A stretch of 64,000 bases of DNA, from NCBI GenBank assembly GCA_023333565.1, contig JAJKFH010000948.1:5406001-5470000 (forward strand), written 5' to 3'. Positions 1-12,661 of the stretch are shown here, piece by piece (position 1 is the first letter of the stretch; every line of letters begins with the position of its first letter). The translations under genes were made by a program, and so were the position numbers. The notes beneath the pieces are model-generated. The model saw only the letters and a list, made by a program, of their open reading frames with translations, was not told the DNA's origin and searched no databases. Origin of the DNA: Puffinus mauretanicus. Taxonomy: Eukaryota > Chordata > Aves > Procellariiformes > Procellariidae.

Positions 1-1087
1 CAGTACCCTTTTCAGTTCTTATCCATCTTATTTTGGCTTCCAAGGCACTTACTGAGGAAGCAAGCAAATGGCGCATGCATGTCTAATGATCCTAGTGAGT
101 TTTCTGAAGCAAAGAAAGGATCTTAGAGGCAGGAATATGGAGGAACAAGGGAGACGTCTGAAGAAGTCTGAAGACTAAATAAAACAGGGGATAGGACGGG
201 TAAGGTAGATTATGAAAAGAAGAGAGATTCCTGCAGACCTCTTAATCCTATAGTGGTACGTATCTGCAGTAAACATCAGCAGCACCATACAAAGTCTTGG
301 ATCTAAATTTGTACCTATTCCAGTAAAGTAAACCTGATGCCACTCCTAGTATATCTATCACTTCTTTTCCTACCCTCCATTTTTCTGCCAGTTTCACAAG
401 AGAATTCTTTTTTTCTGACTTGGCTACATTATAAAGATTGTGATATCATTGGGGTTTTTATACCTATATTGTCCTAAAAATAGTTCTGAATATCCAGCAA
501 TTAATTCTCCCTTCACTTCTGTGGGGTTTACAATCATTTGCTTAAACTTCAAGCTCATTATTTCATGAACTGTCTTACCACCTGAATAGCCACTGCAAAG
601 AATAACTGTCAGACATAACTAATGAATAAAAAAGTATTCAGCTAACTTTTGCTGATACTACCACTTATTGGCAACACTAAGTGAAGGAGAAGAAAAAAAA
701 AAAATCCGTCCTTAATTTTTAGTAATCTTTCTTCTTTTCCATTGTCATGGATAGTACCACATAAGCTTTACAGATGCTGGTCTCAATTACTTGCAGCTCA
801 TACTATACTGCTAGTGCCATTATTTATTCTGAGGGACCCATCTCAAGTTTTATTATTGTCAGTTTTCTGTCTGTATTTATAGATGTCAATCAACCAAACA
901 CATAAAGGTCAGGATAAAAAGAAAACTGCACTTTATTGCGTCTCTCCTCTTCATCGACTGTTCATTATCATAATACTAGAATTAACATATTGATTACATT
1001 TCTGTTTATAGGTACCACCTAGGATATATAAAATACGTTGAGATGTGCTGTGGCATACAGAATAAAGTAATCCTTGTTCAGAACAAG
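1..1087. other. AT-rich unassigned sequence
   Basis: No gene or recognisable transposon is visible here. The only low-complexity element is a run of 12 A at about 693-704. Frames are broken by frequent stops and nothing looks like a conserved exon with splice signals. Diverged relics of old repeats could be present but cannot be seen by eye. Confidence 0.6.
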
Positions 1088-1488
1088 TGTTATGAGGAAC
1101 AGCTGAGGGAACTGGGGTTGTTCACTCTGAAGAACAGGAGGCTGAGGGGAGACCTTGTCACTCTCTACAACTACCTGAAAGGAGGTTGTAGTGAGGTGGG
1201 GGTCGGTCTCTTTTCCTATGTAACAAGTAATAGGACAAGAGGAAATGGCCTCAAGTTGTGCCAGGGGAGGTTTAGACTGGATATCAGCGAAAATTTCTTC
1301 ACCTAAAGGGTTGTCAAGCATTGGAACAGGCTGCCTAGGGAAGTGGTTGAGTCACCATCCCTGGAGACATGTAGATGTGGCGCTTAGGGACATGGTTTAG
1401 TGGTGGACATGGCAGTGTTAGGTTAATGGTTGACTCAATGATCTTAAAGGTCTTTTCCAACCTAAATGATTCTATGATTCCATGATTT
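1088..1488 (+). mobile_element. CR1 LINE, 5'-truncated 3' end
   Basis: This is the 3' part of a chicken-repeat-1 (CR1) non-LTR retrotransposon in sense orientation. It reads from the C-terminal codons of ORF2 (the stretch reading [18 protein letters not shown], about 1100-1155) into the 3' UTR. It ends at about 1460-1488 in the CR1 terminal repeat (gattctatgattccatgatt). Severe 5' truncation is normal for CR1. The open frame running through 1043-1306 combines upstream flank with CR1 C-terminal sequence and should not be read as a gene. The 5' boundary is approximate, and no target duplication is expected for CR1. Confidence 0.93.
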
Positions 1489-1752
1489 CTGTCAGTAGAA
1501 AAGGAGATCAGTCAGAGTGCTCTCTACTCAAATAGTGATGGGTTTTTCCTCATATCATGGAGTTGCATTTGTGAAGCAATGATTTTCAACATTTTTCAGC
1601 TTACAGACCTCTAAATATTTTCCAAGACCACTGTGGAATCTAATTCTGCAAATTTAATACAACTGACAACTTTGAACATGGCCTACAGATTTCCGCATAC
1701 CACAGATAAAAGACTGAAAACCTCAGACTTACCTCCTAGCAAAGCAGATCAG
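1489..1752. other. unassigned spacer between two CR1 copies
   Basis: About 260 bases of AT-rich sequence separate a plus-strand CR1 from a minus-strand CR1, so the two 3' tails face each other. Nothing else is recognised. The phrase structure around 1570-1690 looks weakly repeat-like, but I cannot name a family. Confidence 0.5.
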
Positions 1753-2161
1753 TCATAGAATCATAGAATAATAGAATCATAGAATAGTTTGGGTTGGAAG
1801 GGACCTTTAAAGGTCATCTAGTCCAACACCCCTGCCGTGGGCCTGGACACCGTCAACTAGATTAGGTTGCTCAGAGCCCCGGCCAACCTGACCTTGAATG
1901 TTTCCAGGAATGGGGCATCTACCACCTCTCTGGGCAACCTCTGCCAGTGTTTCACCACCCTCATTGTAAAAAATGTCTTCCTTATACCTAGTCTGAATCT
2001 ACCCTCTTTAAGTTTAAAACCATTACCCCTTGTCCTGTCGCAACAGGCCCTGCTAAAAAGTCTGTCCCCATCTTTCTTGTAAGCCCCCTTTCAGTACTGA
2101 TAGGCTGCAATAAGGTCTCCCCAAAGCCTTCTCTTCTCCAGGCTGAACCACCCCAACTCTC

Positions 2162-2593
2162 TCAGCCTTTCTTCATAGGAGAGTGTTCCAACCCTCTGAT
2201 CATTTTCGTGGCCCTCTTCTGGACCCACTCCAACAGGTCCATGTCTTTCTTGTGCTGAGGGCTCCAGAGCTGGACGCAGTACTCCAGGTGGGGTCTCACC
2301 AGAGCAGAGTAGAGGGGCAGAATCCCCTCCCCCGACCTGCTGGCCACGCTTCTTTTGATGCAGCCCAGGATATGGTTAGCCTTCTGGGCTGTGAGTGCAC
2401 ATTGTTGGCTCATGTCCAGGTTTTTGTCCACCAGTACCCCCAAGTCCTTCTCGGCAGGGCTGCTCTCAATCCCTTCATCCCCCAACCTGTATTGATACTG
2501 GGGGTTGCTCATGAGGTTCACACAGGCCCACTTCTCGAGCTGGTCCCTCTGGATGGCATCCCGTTCCTCAGGCATGTTGACCGCACCACTCAT
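2162..2593 (-). pseudogene. CR1 ORF2 C-terminal fragment (after RT active site)
   Basis: An open frame of about 143 codons reads the C-terminal third of CR1 ORF2, just after the FADD-type active-site box. Recognisable CR1 segments are the [13 protein letters not shown] stretch, [17 protein letters not shown] and the [20 protein letters not shown] segment typical of CR1-clade thumb and C-terminal sequence. The apparent start methionine is internal to the parent protein, so it is not a true start. The frame differs from that of the adjoining RT core upstream (2590-3054), with the junction at about 2590-2640. It is a fragment of a retrotransposon pseudogene, not a host gene. Confidence 0.9.
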
Positions 2594-3054
2594 CTTGGTT
2601 TCATCTGCAAACTCGCTGAGCGTGCACTCAATCCCACTATGTCATTGATGAAGATATTAAACAGTACTGGTCCCAATATGGACCCCTGCAGGACACCACT
2701 CGTCACTGATCTCCATCTGGACATTGAGCCATTGATCACTAGCCTCTGGATGCGTCCATCCAACCAGCCCCTCACCCACTGGACAGTCCACCCATCAAAT
2801 CCATACGTCTCCACTTTAGAGAGAAGGATGTTGTGGGGGACAGAGTCAAAATCCTTACAGAGGTCCAGATAGATGACATCGGTAGCCCTTCCCATGTCCA
2901 CTGATGTAGTCACGCCATCATAGAAGGCCACTGCGTTGGTCAGGCAGGACTTGCCCTTGGTGAAGCCATGCTGGCTGTCTCGAATCACCTCCTTGTCCTC
3001 CACGTGACTTAGCATAGCTTCCAGGACGATCTGTTCCATGATCTTCCCAGGCAC
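2590..3054 (-). pseudogene. CR1 ORF2 reverse transcriptase core fragment, frameshifted
   Basis: An open frame of about 154 codons covers the palm of a CR1 reverse transcriptase. Motif A is visible as [13 protein letters not shown], and the [19 protein letters not shown] segment (RT block 4) is well preserved. Shortly after FNIFINDI the frame is lost, and the expected sequence continues in another frame through an F-A-D-E box into the 2162-2593 fragment. Compared with the CR1 pattern I know (NDIDSGIE...), about four bases seem to be missing at the break. A second frame break lies upstream in the A-rich stretch near 3095-3110. The last active-site aspartate reads as glutamate. The enzyme cannot be functional as it stands. 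Confidence 0.92.
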
Positions 3055-3265
3055 AGAGGTGAGACTGACTGACCTGTAGTTCCCTGGGTCTTCCTTTTTC
3101 CTTTTTTAAAAATGGGGATTATGTTTCCCCTTTTCCAGTCAGCTGGAACTTCACCGGACTGCCACGACTTCTCAAATATGATGCATAATGGCTTAGCAAC
3201 TTCATCCGCTAGTTCCTTCAGGACCTGCAGGTGGATCTCATAAATAATCTGACCACCAAAGGGTG

Positions 3266-6200
3266 GTCAGGTGAATTTTGGTACAAGATTTCCATTGCTG
3301 TGGAAGCTACTGCCACTTCCACAGTCTGGTCCAGAACATGCTTTTTCAGGTATCCCTTCCACAGAAGTGTTAAAGGCAGTAAAAAGAAATGTTAAAAAGA
3401 AGGAAATGTTTTATAGCCTCCTAATTCAGCAGTCGCTACATACATATAATTTTGCCACCACAATTACTTGCCATAACTGAATTGTCCTATCTCCACAGAA
3501 ACTGAAGTGTAATTCGTGAAACAGCTAGATGTTTACAGTTCTTTTTATGAAAAGCAAATGTCTCAACTTGAAGGACTGCTGAAATGATCACCGGGTGGTG
3601 TTTTGTACAGCCAGGCTGGATATGGTTAATAGCCAAAATGGCTAGCAACTTCGAGTAAGGTTCTTAAATTTGTACTTTCTGATATTGGCAAAGCATATTA
3701 TCAATGCCACCTCAGCCACTTTAAATGCTTGTCTGTCATGTTAACATGCACAGTATCTGTGCCTGAAGTACAAACAGTTCTTTTGAACTTCAGGGAATGA
3801 GAAGCTAACAAGAACAACGAGCAGGACTATTTTTGACAGAAGTTAACAGACAAACACAGACTGGAAAGCTTCCTGCCGTGCCCCAAAGGCCATCTCACTT
3901 AACCTTTGCAGTGCTCTGGGCTTTTCCCTTTAGGAAAGCCTAAGAGAAGGTAGTTGTACCTAGAAACCCCACTGTGTCCAAGAGGGAAATTATTCACGCC
4001 ACATGCTGTAGGACTTCAGACATACAGCGTGACCTTCTGAACAGAATTGCGAAGCAATAGCTGGGAATTCGACAAAGAAACTATCAGACTTCCTAAACAG
4101 CTTGTACCTTTGAACAGGTAGGGGCAGAGCAACATTAGGATGAAGAAATTGTAAAATATAACCTATGCACTTGACAACACAGTCCATGTGCATTCAGCAT
4201 TATGCCTGCCTGTTTTTGACAACAGAAATTGTTTTTCTCTTTTAGCTCAGAAGAGCCGAAACAGCCAGAATAGAAATGGAACTTTATTCCTTCCTTCAAT
4301 TCAATTTGAAAGTCGATTAAGTTCAAAGCAATAGATTCAAGATTCTCCCGTGGAAATCATTTTAAGGCAGGGATGGCAGTGTTGAGTGAATTCGTAGCAC
4401 AGGAGAAATCAATAACTGAATGAGGTGACAATCTGCGAATGCAACAGAAAAAAAAAAAAAGAAAGATGAAACTAAAGTCAGTGGGTACTTGGAGGAGTGG
4501 AAAGACAGGTCTGCAGGAAGCTGTGTGTAGACAGGCCCTCACACTAAGCCACATGAGTTTCAGTGGAGCTAAAAGTGTTCCCCTGTGTTAACCGTTGTCA
4601 CACTGAGAAACTGTACACATAGCTACACAAGCGAAGGAGGATTGGATGAAGCAGCTCAAGAAATGTGAAAGCTATCATTAATGTCTCTGCTATGCACTGA
4701 GGCAAACAGAATAAAAGTTTAAGTAGTCATACTGATCATAGGTCTGTCATCCATTTCTCCTTTAACTTTCGACTTGGACAATTTTAGCTAAGTTTGATAT
4801 CAAGATAGAGCTTTAAAAGTCCTTGCTACCATCAGGAAAAAAAAAAACAAAGAGAAAACAGGTAGTCAAGCAGATGCCCCAAAGGAAAGAACAGGTTGTA
4901 ACCTAAGTCCAACAAAATTATTTGACAGTACAGAATCTTCACACAAGATAGAAACACTAAACCTAGCTTTATAAGTTCTTCCAGTCATATACTATTTACA
5001 TGCTAAGTTAATACGAAAAAAAAATATTTTCCATTTAATATTAAAAACATGTAGACACCTACAGTACCATCTTTTAAAAATTAGTCATCATGAAATCTTC
5101 TTTGGAAACATTTTTTTTTTACAACTCCAGATACTGTGCTATTTTGCACATTATATGAATGACTAGTTGTGTTCAATATATCTTAAAAACAACATATGTA
5201 ATATACATCTAACTAGAGAAATAATACAGATATGCTTGCAGATGATAAACACCTTCAGATTTAGAGGTACTATGTTGCATTGTTGCTCATCTACTTCACA
5301 TGTCTTTACTTCCCACATTAATTATAAACTTGTTTTAAAATGACAAAAACATTACATGGGATGAAAAATAAACTCCACAGACAATGTTTAATTGCATCAT
5401 AAAACCAAACATGTTAAAAAGTTGAAGAATTTTCATAATAACTCTTAGAATTATAGTTCTGAATCTTACTTTAATGAACATAATTAAATCTAGTGGCTGC
5501 TTTTAGAAATACTGTGCTTCAGCTGAAAAAGGAGCTTAATCTGAAGTTTAGAAAACCTGCAGATAGTACTACATCTGCATTAAAATCAAATGACAGCAAA
5601 AATGCATCGTATTTCAGAATTATCATTGGCTTGTGTTCCTGGCCAAATTCCAGTTTCAAGTTTATGCTCTTTTTATATGTTTCAATATACAAAAAAACTT
5701 AAATGCATACATGTCACTCAGATTTATAGGTGATGTACATGTCTTGTATTGTCTCTGTGCAGGCATAAATTGCATCTGCAATGGTGGTTTTTTTCCCCCT
5801 TTTTACCTTAAAACAGATAGTTGATAGATTAAAATAATCTGTACAGCACAAGTTCCACATGCATATACATACACTTGGCTTTATACCAGACTTCATACTT
5901 TTGTTTTGTTTTACCGGGAGGAACAACTAAGTGAGGTGTCCTCCCTGCTCCACAACTTTCCCTTCTCTGAGTCTTGTGCCATGGCACGCTTTGTATACCA
6001 CTGCAGCACCTCTTGTGCTGGGTTGGCATTCCCACTTTGTGAGTTCTGGAAGCCCATGACAAGCTGTTGCGTCATGCCAGAGTACGGAAGCATGACCTTC
6101 TCCTAAGGAAGCCTCTGGCTGTGGATAACACCCAATCATATAATCCACCACACAGTCATGTTCCCGTCATGTGGACTGTAATTTACATTTGTACATATAA

Positions 6201-9200
6201 TATATTCTGTTTAAACGAGGTAACATAAAAAAAATGCAGTGGGGAGGAGAAGAGGTGATGATACCCTTCAAATCATGAGATGTTCCCTAATGATCAGAGA
6301 TTGAGAAGTGATGAATGTTCATGATTTTTGCTCAAGTCAAATGCAAGTCGCTCATATGCTGCACAGAACTGGGTTCTCAGTGCTCCATTAGGTCTCCATT
6401 ATGGAGTGCTGTCCTTGATGAATTAATCAGAGCACTGTAAAACTACTCTAGTGCTCCCTGATTATCAAATAAGGCATGCATGTTACTGAAATGAATTCAC
6501 AGATGAATGGACCAAAGTCAATAAAAAGGTTTTAGTCAAACTGCTGCTTGTGTCACCACACTCAGCAAGCAAATAACCTGACTCTACAAACAGCATGAAG
6601 AACATATCCTGAAAACATGTACTTAAAACTAATCATGTGAAAACAATTCAATAGCCCCACATAAGGATTATGTCATAAATAATCTCAAGATTAGAAAGCT
6701 TTCACAGTTAATGATACAAAGATCAGAGACTTTGCAGAGTTTTGGTGACTTTAGCTTTACATACTGGCTGTGCTTTTTTCTTCATTTTTATGTATGTTTC
6801 AGAACGGAGCGTATCATCCACATTTAAATAATAGATTAAAGAAAAGAAAAATATCAGTTCAGCCATAATATAATCACTGTGTTTTGTAGCTGTATTACAA
6901 TGCAGAGGTCATGCCTTTGATCCCACACAAAACGGCAGTACTTTCTAATGCAATGGATAATATCTAATGCATGTTAAATATCACCATATTGCAAAAGCTA
7001 GATTCAAACCTAAACATTTTTGTCTTCCATTATCATCATCAGTGATGCAAAGTCTGTAATTAATTTGCTTAAACAGTGTGAATTTAAGACATTGAATTTC
7101 CCCTAATAAGTCTTAAATTATTGTATATCCATCAGAACAACCACCTTTCTTTTGCAGGAAAATAGACATATCATAAAATGAACCATGTCGTATCGGGAAG
7201 GGCACTTCTGCCAAATCACTTTCCTTGGGGTCCTTTAATTTTGCAATTCCTTTCTTTATTGAACCCCAAATAACCCCAAATTCCCAAGTCACCAGTGTCG
7301 TGGTGCAGCCAGAAGACTAATGAATGAAGAGTTTGCAATCCACATGCTTGCTTCCTTCTCACGTATATAGATTTCACATTGACTAGTCTATGAGCACTTA
7401 CCAACCAGCTATGGCAGAGTATCCATGATTACTCAAGTGCATGCCTCTGTACCATGGATACTGTGCAACTGCTCTATACAATAATTAATCGACGTAGAAT
7501 TAATCAGTGTATAGTTAAGCAAAGTGCATATATTCAATACACACTCAGTCATAATTATACATAATAGTGCATTGTCTCATCCACTTGAAATATTATATGC
7601 ACTTGTTTGGGAACTATGTCTTTATTGAGATAAGGGTGCAGGAACATACTGTCCAACGGCCTCTCTAAGTTCACATTCCAGATTTGACTGCTATCAGTCA
7701 CCAATGAATCTGTGTTGTGAGCAAGACCCTCCAAGAGTACAGGAGGACTTTGAGCTGGGGACGGGAACCCTGCGCAGTGTGCCACAATCCACATGGAACT
7801 GTTCGTCCGCTGCTGCAGCAGGGGTTCCCAGCATCAGAAGGGATGTAAGATTGCTATCACCTTTTCTATAGTTTCCATCATTTACTTGATAAATTAGTTA
7901 ACCAGTTTTGAGTGATAGTGCCTTTCCTACTGAGATCCTAAAAGAACCAACACCTGCTCAGTACAAAATAACCAGAAGAGGTGTTAAAGAAAACCGGTGT
8001 TGAATGAACACAGATACGAGTATTAAAAGGCCATGACCAGAGCTGAAAGCAACCTGCTTTTTTGTTTTGACACTTACAGTCTTTAATTCAAAAAGCCACA
8101 TAAGCTACAGGAAGTTATCTTTTATATTTGGGTTCCTGGATGGACAATAGGGTTCTTTTCTGGGTGTTACCCTAGAGTAACGTCTATTTAATCGCTGTTG
8201 TTTTTTAATTGTAGAACTTCAAATAGATACCAAATATTGAATTCTTATACATAATACATATAATCTTATACAATGATACTGAACTAGAAGGAGGCCTCAG
8301 TCAGAAGTTTCTGCACTGACTGAACTAGTCTCTCCAAAGATTTGTAGCCAGGTTTGAAAAACATACCTGGATTGTTCTGGATATTACTTTTACTATCTTA
8401 CATTGTATAATTTTTTATTTAATCAGCATATACCTTAAACAGTTTAAATAAGGAAACCCCAAAACAATGCCAGAGAAAATTGTTAGGAAGAACACACAAA
8501 GTACTGGACTAATTTTGCATTAGTTTTTTTTCATGCCTTGTACTGCAGCACCAGGAAAGTTTTCACAGGCATAGATTAGAATAGAAATGAGTCAGCCATA
8601 AACGTCTATCGTGGGATGTCAAATACCTGCCTGTCATCTGACCTTTGGTTTATCTCATTTCACCCTGCTAATCCCTATTCATATCTATATATGTTGCATT
8701 TTACTTAAAACTTAAACATGTTATTTAAAACATCCTACAAAATTTTCAGCATTGCTGTGCCACTTCTTTGTAACTAAAACCAGTATACCATTTATGCTAA
8801 TAACAAAAGGAAGGCTAATATATTTCATTTGCATGTTAAAGACCACATTCTTTAGTCAAATAAGCCATAAACTGCTTCCAGTCCAGTTAATATATTTTTC
8901 TTTTGATTAGAAAGATGTGTCAGGTGTTTTCAAAGACTTAAAAGAACATTTATCCAGGCTACACCTCTACCTGCAATAGTGCAAGCTATTTCTCACTACA
9001 TTAGTCTAAAATATACGTAAGATGAAGAAATCGCACTTTGTAATTTCTCAACTATTACAGCACTGCCATTAGCAACCTAACAGGTCAAAATACATGGCAT
9101 TCATTTCTGTCTTAATAGAGTCATATGGACAAAGCCTGACTCAGCCATACACTCATCAGTATAACTCAACTATGTAACAGTTATTCATAGGTCAATCGGC

Positions 9201-11797
9201 TGGTTTTGACTTCTCAGAAGAGGCAAAGCAGAACATAGCCATCCTAAAGATAAGAGGTCAGTGGGAAAAGGAGGAGGAGGAAGAGTCAAAATGTGAGTCC
9301 TGGAAAGCCAGACCTGTTCCTGCCTGCTGGTCCTGCATGCAGAACTATGACTAGGATACGTTTCCCATTGTTGGTCAAATAATATCTACTGCTCCCAGAG
9401 CTCTCTGCCTCTCTTGGCAGCAGGAAAGTTGACTTTCCAAGGCACTGACAGACACAAAGCAAGCAGGGCTGTTTTGCTGCCCTAAAAAACTGCTCACGTC
9501 AATCATTCTAGCAGATGGCTCTGGTCAGACTAGTACATCTAGCAAACCGGACACAAAGATTATCATGATCCATGCTGGAGCAGTGGACTTGTTTTGAATT
9601 GTCAGCTGCAAATGACTGACCTGCATAGCTGGGCTCCAGATTTTAACAGGATTAGATTTCTTTTTTTCCTGTTTCCTGTGAAGAATATACAAAATGACTA
9701 GCACAATTAGGCTGCAAGTAAACCCATTACTAAATTCACACATCACCATAATAATAAAATTGAACATAAGTAGGTGATAAATACAACAATAATATTAACC
9801 CTATAAGCTCATACTATCACTGCAGCAAAGCTACAATCTGCAGTGTCTGGCATCTTCTTGTCCTTCAGGTTGTCATATGTTGAAGAGAACCTGCAGACGC
9901 ATGTGGAGGGTTAAAACAGAAACTGTCCTTGCATGCACAGCAGGCACCACCACATGTCTTTATATTCCAGTCTGCAGCAGGGACAAAGGAAAGCAGTTAT
10001 TCTTAAACCATAAGTATTAGTTATGAAGTAGGATGCAGAGTGATTAATCAAACTTGCCCAGGTCTCTAAGATTTGGGTTCTACACTTGAAAGAAATCTCC
10101 ATCTGCCTCACTCTAACCTTTCCCATGCATACAGAATGATCGAGGTAGAGTTGTAGCTGCAGTCTCCAGGCATGAGGCTAAGTTTAAATCTAATACTACA
10201 AGAAAACTCTTAAATGGAATTTGCCAAGTAGTACCAAAACCATTTTGCACATAGGAAGTGTATGCGATTTCACTTCAGCTGAGTTTGCAGCTTTTCGAGT
10301 GTGTTCTCCACAAATGTTCAAGCAGCTGAATATGGACTGCTGACTAGTCAATTAATGCTTATCCTGAATCATGCTGCATAATGGATTTAAAATTGTATTT
10401 ACCTTTGAAGGTTACTGATCCTATTTAGACCTCAAGAAGGGCTTATAAGCCTTTTTTCCTCACACTATCCCTTAGGTCAAATTGAAAAAGCTACCACTTA
10501 CAAATATTTCCAGAAAGCAGAATTGTCCAAAGAAAGAACAGAAATATGAAAATATTTCATCAATTTTCAAGCAGGTTTCTATTTTCTGTTTTCATGACAG
10601 AGTTTTCGAATTTACATTCAGCCCACATTCAGAATTTACAAGCAGAAAGTACTTGGAAAGATAGGTGATTTTAAGCCATTATCTGAGGTTGTATTTTGCA
10701 AGCTATTTTGCAGTTAGATCTGCAAAATGAACTAACTTATCTGAAATTTATTTACAGTTGCCCAGTTCTACAAGACTTAAACCGCAGAGGATTCCTCAAA
10801 GTTGTGGCTCTGGGCCTATGTCACATTCTTAATTGTCATTTTTTAAAAAGTCAGCAAATCTCTACATTTCGTAGTAGTGAGGAAAAGCTGGAAAATGCCC
10901 TGTTTATGCTTTCAAGAACAATAAAACAACCCAAAATAAGACCTTTTTGCCCCTAGTTTTCCTAAACTGCAAAGATGGCCTCATGACTTTTAGTGGGATG
11001 ACAAGCGAACATCTGATGAGATACCAAGCCGGCAATCAAGGATTCATGGCCAAGAGCATGGCTGGCTCCTGCCCAGATCGCCTGCTGCCCAGCTCCCAGC
11101 TTCCTGACAGCCGCACCATTGTCCTCCTGGCCAGATGCCTTATCCTCTTGCTGGCTGCGTGATTTGCTGCTGGTCTGCGCTCTGGCTGCCCGGCCGGCTA
11201 GTAGAGTGGCTTGAGGTTGCTCTCCAGCTCCCTGGATGCCCAGGCGCCCATCTGGTGTTCGGAATTTCCAGCAGACAGATGGGCCAAAACGGACTCTTCG
11301 CCTTTGCCAGAGATTCCAGACTGCTGACATTTCATTCCAATGTAAAACAAACGAAAATCTCCACAACCCAGGATCAGCAATTCACCACCCAGTAAAACAG
11401 CAATTCCTTTTTTTACCCCCATCAGCTCTGACTGAAGACTAAGCAGCACAGAAAAAGACTGTGATGCTTTGTTCATTTTCAGTAGTATTCTCATCCATGC
11501 AAAATTCAGTAAGGCCTTCTTTGGAATAAGATAACACTAATTTGAAATATAGGTGTAAGAAAACCATTTATGAAGGCCCATATTCTACACCTCTGTACAG
11601 GGATGCAATATGCAAAACAACTGATAAACAATACTGAATAACCGATAAGTGTACTCTCCTGCTTCAATGAAAAAAAAATTAAAAAAAAAAAATTAAAGCA
11701 GTTACCCATCCAAAAATCTCAGACTAAATCTTCATGGAGAGACAATGCAATATAAAAGGGGTCCTGACATTTGTGTAGAAAGTCTTTTTCCAAATCT
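3266..11797. other. long AT-rich tract with no recognised gene or transposon
   Basis: About 8.5 kb with no recognisable exon, RNA gene or dated repeat. Low-complexity pieces include runs of A at about 4448-4460 and of T near 5110-5120. The open frames in 5829-6151 overlap one another on both strands and match nothing I know. Frames at 10962-11494 overlap in both directions and come from a slightly more GC-rich patch (about 11030-11270). I would not call any of them a gene. Confidence 0.6.
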
Positions 11798-11802
11798 AAT
11801 CT
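11798..11802. repeat. left target-site duplication AATCT
   Basis: Five bases directly left of the LTR at 11803-12385 are identical to the five directly right of it. They define the insertion boundaries and show the LTR has not been rearranged with another copy. Confidence 0.9.
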
Positions 11803-12385
11803 TGTGGTGGTTTAACCCGGGAGGCAGCCAAACACCACACAGCCACTCGCTCACAGCACCCCCCACCCCCACCACCCAGTGGGATGGGGGAGAGAATTGG
11901 AAAAAAAAGCGCAAAATTTGTAGATTGAGATAAAGACAGTTTAATAGAACAGAAAAGGAAGGAAATAATAATAATAATAACAACAACAACAACAACAATA
12001 ATAATAATAATAATAATAATGGCAGAATATACAAAATGAGTGATACACAGTGCAATTGCTCACCACCCGCCAACCGATGCCCAGCCCATACCCAAGCAGC
12101 GATTGCCCCCACCAACCCCCAGTTTATGTACTGAGCATGACATCATATGGTACGGAATACCCCATTGGTCAGTTGGGTTAGCTGTCCTGACTATGCTCCC
12201 TCCCAGGTTCTCATGCACCTGGCAGAGCATGGGAAGCTGAAAAGTCCTTGACCAGTGTAAGCACTACTTAGCAACAACTAAAACATCAGTGTTCTATCAA
12301 CGTTCTTCTCATATTAAATCCAAAACACAGCACTATATCAGTTAATAGGAAGAAAATTAACTCTATCCCAGCCAAAACCAGGACA
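11803..12385 (-). mobile_element. solo LTR, avian ERVL-type
   Basis: A complete 583-bp long terminal repeat of an endogenous retrovirus in minus orientation. The plus-strand left edge reads TGTGGTGGTTTAACCC and the right edge reads CCAAAACCAGGACA, giving the canonical TG...CA ends. Perfect 5-bp target duplications AATCT flank it at 11798-11802 and 12386-12390. A 5-bp duplication fits ERVL-type integration. An AUUAAA-type polyadenylation signal lies at 11940-11945 (read as tttaat on plus), and an AAT/AAC triplet repeat fills 11964-12020. There is no gag, pol or env sequence next to it, so it is a solo LTR left by recombination between the two LTRs of a provirus. The leucine-rich open frame on the minus strand here is only the triplet repeat read as codons. 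Confidence 0.93.
11964..12020. repeat. AAT/AAC trinucleotide microsatellite inside the LTR
   Basis: About 19 triplets, mainly AAT with an AAC block in the middle. The same position in the LTR at 43483-44031 carries a similar interrupted triplet tract, and the LTR at 18417-18931 carries a short one. The repeat therefore came with the LTR family and then varied in length. Confidence 0.9.
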
Positions 12386-12390
12386 AATCT
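12386..12390. repeat. right target-site duplication AATCT
   Basis: Identical partner of the duplication at 11798-11802, immediately after the terminal ...GGACA of the LTR. Confidence 0.9.
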
Positions 12391-12631
12391 TCAGAATCTT
12401 ACCTGTATATCAAAGGCATACAAACACAGTTTTCAGTGGCCTCAGTCAAAATGTATATATGCACTATGTATACGATTTTGAAAAGAACCTCACCATAAGG
12501 TGTCAATTCTACTGACTGATCTGCCTAGGTTGTGCTCTACAACAGTGAGGAGATCCAACTATATTGGTAGTGTGTGTATTTAACCTTGCATCATGTATGA
12601 CTCCTTCAAGGGGAAAAAAAAAAGTAAAATA

Positions 12632-12661
12632 GAAGTGAAGTGAAGTGAAGTGTTGTGTTGT
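12632..12661. repeat. pentanucleotide repeat (GAAGT)4(GTTGT)2
   Basis: Four GAAGT units (12632-12651) are followed directly by two GTTGT units (12652-12661). The two motifs keep the same five-base period and differ at two adjacent positions (AA to TT), which suggests a variant unit spread by slippage. Confidence 0.9.

Larger units (their letters stand above)
1753..3265 (-). mobile_element. CR1 LINE, 5'-truncated, includes reverse transcriptase region
   Basis: A minus-strand CR1 copy of about 1.5 kb. Its 3' tail is the repeated tcatagaatcatagaat stretch at 1753-1784, followed by the 3' UTR (gtttgggttggaagggacct on the plus strand). Above about 2160 lies ORF2: C-terminal codons, then the reverse transcriptase core up to about 3110, then upstream RT sequence to about 3265, where similarity stops. 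The element therefore lacks its endonuclease and 5' end. ORF2 is interrupted by at least two frame breaks, so this is a dead copy. The 5' boundary is approximate. Confidence 0.95.

Noticed and set aside
1043..1306. Plus-strand open frame of 87 codons
   Set aside because: Most of it is the C-terminal end of a truncated CR1 reading on from unrelated upstream flank, not an independent gene.
2183..2872. Plus-strand open frame of 229 codons, the longest in the window
   Set aside because: It is the antisense of the minus-strand CR1 reverse transcriptase region. The minus strand carries the recognisable RT motifs.
5829..6151. Cluster of five overlapping short frames
   Set aside because: They lie on both strands over one 300-base patch with no recognisable product.
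10962..11494. Overlapping open frames on both strands in a mildly GC-rich patch
   Set aside because: No domain, no splice context and no strand preference. Treated as chance frames.
11732..12115. Minus-strand frame with a long leucine run, like a membrane or signal segment
   Set aside because: The leucines come from the AAT/AAC triplet tract inside a solo LTR.
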